Below are positions 58,217 through 64,000 of a stretch of 64,000 nt of DNA, piece after piece. This stretch comes from a bacterium (lineage in GTDB: Bacteria; Cyanobacteriota; Vampirovibrionia; Obscuribacterales; Obscuribacteraceae), in contig WGMS01000026.1 of the NCBI GenBank assembly GCA_016124935.1, positions 1 through 64,000 of the forward strand, in the 5' to 3' direction. How positions within the stretch are numbered: position 1 is the stretch's first letter; each line of letters begins with the position of its first letter. The notes beneath the pieces are model-generated. The model was not told where the DNA came from, searched no databases, and saw only the letters and a list, made by a program, of their open reading frames with translations. The translations under genes and the position numbers were made by a program.

Positions 58217-61200
58217 ATGCAGACAAACTGGAGCGACAGCTATAATAGCAGCCTTTCTTCGGATACCGCTAATGTCTCTAAGGCGCCCGAGCAGCCCAGG
58301 ACGCTTTTGCCGCTTATAGATCTCGTCGAACGGGAAAAGTCTCTTGACGCTAACAAGCTTGGTTCGAGCGAATCAAAACTTGAGAAGCAGTCGGAACCCA
58401 AAAATGAAGCCCGGGGCGCCACCGAGGCTCCTGGTAAGAATTCTGAAAACCTGCCGGAGCTGAACATAGCCGGTGACTCTACGACATCTCCACCCGAGGT
58501 TGAGGAGAATTTTAGAGAGAACAAAGGTTCTGAATCACTTACAGGAGATCTGCGTCCGTCTCAATTTACTATGCTTTTTCCCGAAGTGAAGCAGCGGACA
58601 GCAGCGGGTGACAGACAATCTGCCCAGGTACTTTCTCAGGCGGCGGCAGGTCTCGTCGGCGATCGCGACCAGGGCTTAGATGCCAGGGCTATTTTGAACC
58701 GTCGTGAAGCTCTATTCCCTGGAAACACGCAGCCTCAGCCGGAGAGCGAGTTGAGTCGGCTCAGGCAGCAAACAGAAAAAGAGATCTTCTCTATCAACCT
58801 AGAGCTGAACAAGCTCTCTAAAGTGGAGAATCTCAGTCTTCTCGAGCTTGTCGATCATACTAAGCGGGACATTGGATTCTGGGGGCGGGTCAGATTCTGG
58901 GAAGGTAATCAGGATAAGTTCATTGATAAGCAAGAACGCCATGTCAAAGAGCTGGACGGCGCCGACAATCAGATGGATATCTTGCGCAATCGAGAACGCG
59001 AAGCGAGGCAGAAATTAGAATCTATCGACTTCGCCGAGCAGGTTGAGAAGCATGATCAGCTTATCAGAGATGGTTCCAGGTCAGAGGCTGATCGAATTGC
59101 CTTAGAGCTTTTCGGCAAATATGGCAGCTCCATAGAGAAGCAGGCTCCTTCGGTCTGGGACAGTCTCTCAAGAAAAGATTCAGCCGGTTTCGATGCCTTT
59201 GGACGGGTCTATCAGATCCAGGGCCAACCAGCCATCTCTGCCGGAGATCTTACCCTGCCGGAAACCTCAGGCATAAAAGAGAAGCTGGAGCTGGTTAGAG
59301 GAATAGATGCCCTCAAGACCCAGTCCGGTGAGAATCCAGCGCTTGATTCAGCCGGAGAGCAGGCTGTGACCGCTCTCTTGAAAGATGGAAGTGTCTCTGC
59401 CCTTCTCGAGAAGACCGCAGTTATAGGCGAAGAGCTGCCTGCTTTGCAGAAGCTCTTCGCCGCCGGACTGGAAGGAGGAAGATTTGACGCTTTTGTTGAC
59501 GAAGTGCGTGAAAGGAACAAAATGATCTCTGAGTCCATGAAGGCGGTGGAGCCCCATGTGCCAGAGCTGAAGCAGAGGCTGGAAGAATTGAAGCGACTCG
59601 AGAAAGAGTTGCAGGATGATGATCTCAAGAAAAAGGTTGCTGATTCCGTAAAAAATCTGGAAGACACCCTGGCTGTATTCGACCCTGATTCCAAGACCTG
59701 TCAGGGCATCAAAGAGATGAGCAAGATCATCGAAAGCAATAAATTCGATGAGACAACGGTGGGCAACTGGTTCAAGCAGAATGGTATCGTAATAGGTGCA
59801 GCGGTGGCTCTTGCCGTAGCGGCTGCCTGTACTGCCGGCACCGCTCTTGCCGGCGCTCCGGCTCTGTACGCATTTCTGGGGGTAGCCGCTGCCGGAGCCG
59901 GCGGCGGACTGGTCGGCGCGGAGATAGCGAGGGAAGGCTCTTATTGGACCGAGAAAGGTCTCGATATCGGTATCGGAACAGATGACCAGTCCAGGCTGGG
60001 CGCCTATGTCAATGAGACCGTGCAGGACGTATCTACCGGCAAGTACGATCTCGGGCAGTCCGCTGCTAAATTCGGTACTGATGTAGTTTTGCCCTATGCC
60101 AAAGACTACACTGTTAGTTTTGGTATTACAGCAGCCACCATGGGAAGTGGAATGTTGCTTGCCAGGGGCGTGAACTCCGGTCTTCACAGTCTTGGCCATA
60201 CCAAGCTGGGTGAGTCTCTTGTCAATAATTCAGGGTTTCTCAAACGATTCATAGAGTCGTCGGCTGCGGAGTCGGATGAAGCAGGGAAGCTTATTCATGC
60301 GCCAGGCACCGACGTCAAATCAGAGATTGCAGAGTCCCTTGTGAAATCAGGCAAGTATGTAAAAGCGCCGAAGTTGACTTATGGGCATGAGCTTCTCGAT
60401 GAGATTGGCGATGAGGTAAAGGAAGAAGCCTGGAACAGAAGCTTCGAGAGAACCGATCTGGGTACCAGCTCTCCCTGGGCTTTTATAGGATCTGTCTTGA
60501 TATCGGGAGGCAAGGGTATCAACCTGCGCGCTATGGGACCGACAGCGGTCTCTGTGGAAGCCGTCTCGGTGCCCGAATTCGATGCTGTATTGGAGGCTCT
60601 TTCCGAGCACCCGGATTACAGCGTTGAGAACCTGGGCGATGGAAAAGGACGCCTTACCTATGGAGACAAGACAATCGAACTTGTTCAGGACTCGTCCGTT
60701 ACCGTCGATGTCAGCCCTGTTTCCACAGATGAATCATCGAGCCCTTCAAAAGTTATCGAAGGCAGAGGTGATAATGTTGGTCAAGACTCTACAGGCTCTT
60801 CTTTGCTGGGCGACGGGGAGCAGAAAAGTCTTCCTGAAGCGGAAACCGCTTCTTTGTCGTCGACGGATCAAGAGGCGAGTGGGTATCCCGGGCTCGACAT
60901 AGATCAAGCAGAGATCGATAATCATAGAAAGCGGTCAGAAGCCTTCAAGTTATTTGAAGGAACAGAGGCTGAATCTAAACTGGAGCGAAGCGAACCGGCT
61001 GATCCTTATTTTGAGCCATCTCTATCAAGTGGCTTGCAATCATTCAGCCAGGGTATCGATCAACTTGCCCGAAATAGTTGGAACATTGACGGTGATGAAG
61101 CATCCACTTCGGCGGAGGTTATCTCGGCAGACATAACCAAGCTGGTGGAGAGAGTCTACCCACAGTTATCTGGGATTGGAACTTTCGAGTCTGGCGATAC

Positions 61201-64000
61201 CACCCTTTCAACAGAATCTCAGACCGGAAAAGTATCCTACCGCAGAGGTGAAGGGATCATCGAGGTTCCGGTTGCCATCGATAATGAATCCGGTTTCAAA
61301 CAAGGTCTGGTATCGGGCTTGACCGAGTTGGAGCAGGATACCCTTATGATCAGGCGCCTGGCGGAGGATAATGGATCTTATATCAATGTTCAAGATAGCG
61401 AGATTGATCTTATCGCACAGCGTTTCGAGTTTGAGACCGGTATTGCGCTGGATAGGAATTTTGCTCGACGGGTCATTGATAAAGCCGATGGTGTGGAGCT
61501 TTCCAACGATGAGCGTGAGAGGGCTGATATGCTGCTCGATTCTCTTTCAGAATCCAATCGCGGTGGAAATCGGGTCGGTCTGCTGGAGGAAGAGCTTGCT
61601 CAGGTTGATAAGGTTTCCCATATTGTCGGAAAAGATTCTGTCTCGGCGGCAGAGTTTCTGGCGAGCCTGACCGAAGGAGATAGAACAGCCTTAAAGGGCT
61701 TGCTTGCCTCGGAAGGTGAGCTTCCCGGTATCGTAGGCAATGTAGGAAGGCTTCAGCAGGCAGGGCAAACTGAGGCTGCAGATAAGCTTTATCGGGAATC
61801 GAGAAAGCCAATCTCAGATAGTCTCGGAGCTCTCAAGCAAGGGATCTCTGCCGAATTGCAGAGTGCAAGGGAAGACGCTTTGCAATACCCGCATGCCCAG
61901 GAAGCCTCTTATATGAAGGAGAGTTTATCGGCTCTTGATAGTCAGCCTGTACCGTCCGACAATGCCCTTCCAGGAATACCTTCCGACCCGGGCTCAAGTC
62001 CTCTCAAAGGTCTCAATTTAGAAGATTTCAATAGCAGAGAAGCTTTTCTGAAGAGAATGGGTCTCGAAAGTAATCCTGAAATTTCTAATTCTATTGACGC
62101 TACCAGAACGGATATCTCCGGTGAGCTTCAGGGGATGGAGATCGATGGTAAAAATTTCGATATAGATTCCGAGCCCACTATCGTCTCGTCTATAAAGAGT
62201 CTGGACGCGGGTATCGATAGCGTCGTCTCCGGCTGGGATCTCGATATCAGCGGCGATGCCCGAGAATTGCCCCTTGCCAGCGACGCCCTTGAACAATCGG
62301 CTCAGGCGCTGCTGCAAGACGCTAATGTCTCCGGCATCGAATTAGAGGAAGGGGATCTCTATCATTCTGAAACCGCTAAGGCGAAACTTTCGTCTAATCC
62401 GGAGTTGTTGCAGCGTTATGAGCAGTTCATCGAAGATCAAAAGGAGTATTCCGGCTGGTCGAATCGCTTCGAACAGGTCCTTCGCGAGCGCAAGGGTGAG
62501 CTCGAGACCACTATAAACACGAGTTTGAGCAAGGATCTGGTTCCTGCCAAAATTGAACTTCGCGATGATACCGCCGATGACAGGCTGTCGCCCCATCCGA
62601 CATTGGGTCGCTATATGCTGGGCACCGGGGTGATGAAAGTGCAGACCGATCTGGTGCTCAATTCTGAGAAGCCGACGACATTAAAACAGATAACCGCCCA
62701 TGAACTGACTCATTTAGAGCAGGATCAGCTCATGATAAGACGTCTGGCTGATGATCTGAGAATCGATGATCGTTTCGATAGGGCTGACATCATGCAGCTA
62801 CAATTGAAGTACAGAGAAGCTACCGGTCAGGGCTTGAATGGCGACTTCGCCGGCAGGGTGCTGGAGGCTAGAAATGGAAGGTTTTTGGAAGCGGAGTCAG
62901 CCCAGCGGGCAGATTTGCTCCTCCAGTCTTATGCCGATCTTCATAACAATACCAGTGGTGATACAGCTTCCCATGAAGAGGCCGGGGTCAGGCTGAGCAA
63001 ATTCAGAGAGAGTTTCTCGGATATATCCGATCTGGACGCAGCCGGCTTCATGAAGCTTCTGGAAGGCAATTCAGATATCGCCGGAAAGTTGATGATGACC
63101 GAAGCCGGAGACTCTGTTGTTCAGGTCTTCAATCTGCTGAGCTCCGGCTATACAGACGCGGCCGAAGCCGCCTTCGAGCATAATCGCGGCAAGATAGACA
63201 ACGCTCTTCAGAGTCTCGATACCGAGTTGGAAGAAGGATACACCAGCAGTTTCGACAGCTACTACAAACGTCTGCATGAGCAAGAAGCCTATTTCGTCCA
63301 GAACAAGGCGAAAGCTCACAGCCGGGAGCAGGCAGAGCGCTTTCCCCGGGAAGGCCTGGTCAATACCGAGGTCAATTTAGAAGCTCTGGGTGTAGATCCC
63401 GAACATGTCGTCGATCTGAAGAGTTTCCATGGACTGGCTGCCGAGGCTCTTGCCACCGGTGATAGCTCCAAATTTCTCGAGTTCGCCAATTCCGAAAAAG
63501 GCTATCCTATTTCTAGAAGTCTCCTGGAAGTCGCCCATGTCACCAATGACGGTGACATGGTAGATTTCATCAATAGAGTCTATCAACTCGACCCGAAGTT
63601 CAATACTACCGTTAGAGGAGAGGCTCTTGCCAAAGCAGCCTCCCATCCGGATTCAAGCGCCGATAACAAGCAGGCTTTCCGGCAATGGGCGGCCACAAAA
63701 GGGCTCGGTGCCGGTCAGGGTCTGCTTGATCTAGCAGAAGCTTCCGGCAATGCCTCCATGAGAAAGCTTGTCAACGAAACCTATCGCGAGCTTCCCTCCT
63801 CTGACCTGGGTCTTTCGATCGCCGTAGACGATACTCGTGTCGATATCAACCGAGATATAAGAGCCCGGGCAGTGGATGCGGCACCGCAAGACAGCATGGT
63901 CGGTGCCAGGGTTGATATCGCCAATGCTCTTTCAATGGAGCGTCTTGAAAAACAGGTGCTTTCGAATAACAACGATGGCTCGAAGCAGAGCGACAGAAAG
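58217..64000 (+). CDS. Giant multi-domain protein with duplicated metalloprotease-like module (3' end cut off)
   Basis: The frame from ATG 58217 stays open to the end of the window: at least 1,928 residues. A disordered acidic N-terminus (about 1-110) is followed by a long helical, charged region, then a Gly/Ala-rich hydrophobic hairpin (about residues 523-568) flanked by charged stretches, as in membrane-inserting or toxin-delivery proteins. Later there are two related modules: one with ELEQDTLMIRRLAED near residue 1038, and one with HELTHLEQDQLMIRRLA, where H1495, E1496 and H1499 form a zinc HExxH site. The first has S-G-L-T-E in place of H-E-L-T-H, so it is probably inactive. No signal peptide. 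Confidence 0.82.
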   Translation, partial: MQTNWSDSYNSSLSSDTANVSKAPEQPRTLLPLIDLVEREKSLDANKLGSSESKLEKQSEPKNEARGATEAPGKNSENLPELNIAGDSTTSPPEVEENFRENKGSESLTGDLRPSQFTMLFPEVKQRTAAGDRQSAQVLSQAAAGLVGDRDQGLDARAILNRREALFPGNTQPQPESELSRLRQQTEKEIFSINLELNKLSKVENLSLLELVDHTKRDIGFWGRVRFWEGNQDKFIDKQERHVKELDGADNQMDILRNREREARQKLESIDFAEQVEKHDQLIRDGSRSEADRIALELFGKYGSSIEKQAPSVWDSLSRKDSAGFDAFGRVYQIQGQPAISAGDLTLPETSGIKEKLELVRGIDALKTQSGENPALDSAGEQAVTALLKDGSVSALLEKTAVIGEELPALQKLFAAGLEGGRFDAFVDEVRERNKMISESMKAVEPHVPELKQRLEELKRLEKELQDDDLKKKVADSVKNLEDTLAVFDPDSKTCQGIKEMSKIIESNKFDETTVGNWFKQNGIVIGAAVALAVAAACTAGTALAGAPALYAFLGVAAAGAGGGLVGAEIAREGSYWTEKGLDIGIGTDDQSRLGAYVNETVQDVSTGKYDLGQSAAKFGTDVVLPYAKDYTVSFGITAATMGSGMLLARGVNSGLHSLGHTKLGESLVNNSGFLKRFIESSAAESDEAGKLIHAPGTDVKSEIAESLVKSGKYVKAPKLTYGHELLDEIGDEVKEEAWNRSFERTDLGTSSPWAFIGSVLISGGKGINLRAMGPTAVSVEAVSVPEFDAVLEALSEHPDYSVENLGDGKGRLTYGDKTIELVQDSSVTVDVSPVSTDESSSPSKVIEGRGDNVGQDSTGSSLLGDGEQKSLPEAETASLSSTDQEASGYPGLDIDQAEIDNHRKRSEAFKLFEGTEAESKLERSEPADPYFEPSLSSGLQSFSQGIDQLARNSWNIDGDEASTSAEVISADITKLVERVYPQLSGIGTFESGDTTLSTESQTGKVSYRRGEGIIEVPVAIDNESGFKQGLVSGLTELEQDTLMIRRLAEDNGSYINVQDSEIDLIAQRFEFETGIALDRNFARRVIDKADGVELSNDERERADMLLDSLSESNRGGNRVGLLEEELAQVDKVSHIVGKDSVSAAEFLASLTEGDRTALKGLLASEGELPGIVGNVGRLQQAGQTEAADKLYRESRKPISDSLGALKQGISAELQSAREDALQYPHAQEASYMKESLSALDSQPVPSDNALPGIPSDPGSSPLKGLNLEDFNSREAFLKRMGLESNPEISNSIDATRTDISGELQGMEIDGKNFDIDSEPTIVSSIKSLDAGIDSVVSGWDLDISGDARELPLASDALEQSAQALLQDANVSGIELEEGDLYHSETAKAKLSSNPELLQRYEQFIEDQKEYSGWSNRFEQVLRERKGELETTINTSLSKDLVPAKIELRDDTADDRLSPHPTLGRYMLGTGVMKVQTDLVLNSEKPTTLKQITAHELTHLEQDQLMIRRLADDLRIDDRFDRADIMQLQLKYREATGQGLNGDFAGRVLEARNGRFLEAESAQRADLLLQSYADLHNNTSGDTASHEEAGVRLSKFRESFSDISDLDAAGFMKLLEGNSDIAGKLMMTEAGDSVVQVFNLLSSGYTDAAEAAFEHNRGKIDNALQSLDTELEEGYTSSFDSYYKRLHEQEAYFVQNKAKAHSREQAERFPREGLVNTEVNLEALGVDPEHVVDLKSFHGLAAEALATGDSSKFLEFANSEKGYPISRSLLEVAHVTNDGDMVDFINRVYQLDPKFNTTVRGEALAKAASHPDSSADNKQAFRQWAATKGLGAGQGLLDLAEASGNASMRKLVNETYRELPSSDLGLSIAVDDTRVDINRDIRARAVDAAPQDSMVGARVDIANALSMERLEKQVLSNNNDGSKQSDRK

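Noticed and set aside
59348..60199. 283-codon minus-strand ORF opposite the giant gene
   Set aside because: The plus-strand frame is open for almost 6 kb with coherent protein features; the minus reading has none.
1..64000. TGA recoded as a sense codon genome-wide
   Set aside because: Many clear genes end in TGA (for instance the HtrA-type protease and the membrane protein at 10847), so TGA is a normal stop here.

Overview
The window looks like chromosomal DNA of a Gram-negative-type (diderm) bacterium of roughly 50-55% GC. The mix is characteristic: four eukaryotic-like Ser/Thr kinases (two with leucine-rich repeats), many exported TPR and helical-repeat proteins, very large multi-domain proteins, tandem universal stress proteins, an outer-membrane-barrel-like protein and a DUF2237 protein. 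This best fits the Melainabacteria/Vampirovibrionia group near Obscuribacterales. That placement is inference from gene content; no marker gene is present to prove it.

Layout. 1-480: left edge with the tail of an unknown ORF, an 18-bp direct repeat and a start-less gene remnant, possibly a mobile-element end. 489-7561: exported M13 peptidase, a 51-aa membrane peptide with a terminator, a membrane-fused spermidine-synthase-like protein, a lysozyme-like protein and a DUF2237 protein. 7683-11959: leftward operon of membrane protein, TPR protein (GTGA overlap) and membrane Ser/Thr kinase. 12257-14524: stress operon hsp20-hsp20-HtrA protease. 14574-16730: tex, broken by an in-frame TGA. 16755-25330: small proteins, a Cys-ribbon/LRR kinase, an APC permease, a 40-aa metallothionein-like protein with 14 Cys, a possible VirB2-like protein and a universal stress protein. 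25376-26518: an exported thioredoxin-like gene interrupted by one TGA that is followed by a stem-loop meeting the bacterial SECIS pattern, so a candidate selenoprotein. 26604-38053: envelope and hypothetical proteins, a hotdog thioesterase, two more kinases and an alpha/beta hydrolase. 38279-52655: a second universal stress protein and a run of exported TPR/HEAT/helical-repeat proteins, plus an AbiEi-like regulator with no toxin partner. 52925-64000: a papain-like giant protein, a coiled-coil protein, a PDZ-CAP protein, and a more than 1,900-residue protein running off the right edge with one intact and one degenerate copy of a metalloprotease-like module.

How it fits together. The kinases, TPR/HEAT scaffolds, stress chaperones, envelope protease and universal stress proteins suggest a signalling- and stress-oriented segment rather than a metabolic one. 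No rRNA, tRNA, CRISPR array or complete insertion sequence was seen. Several small genes under 60 codons were found by reading the sequence directly. The two items most worth checking are the in-frame TGA codons (candidate selenocysteine at 26270-26272; apparent lesion in tex at 16233-16235) and the duplicated metalloprotease-like module in the giant protein.
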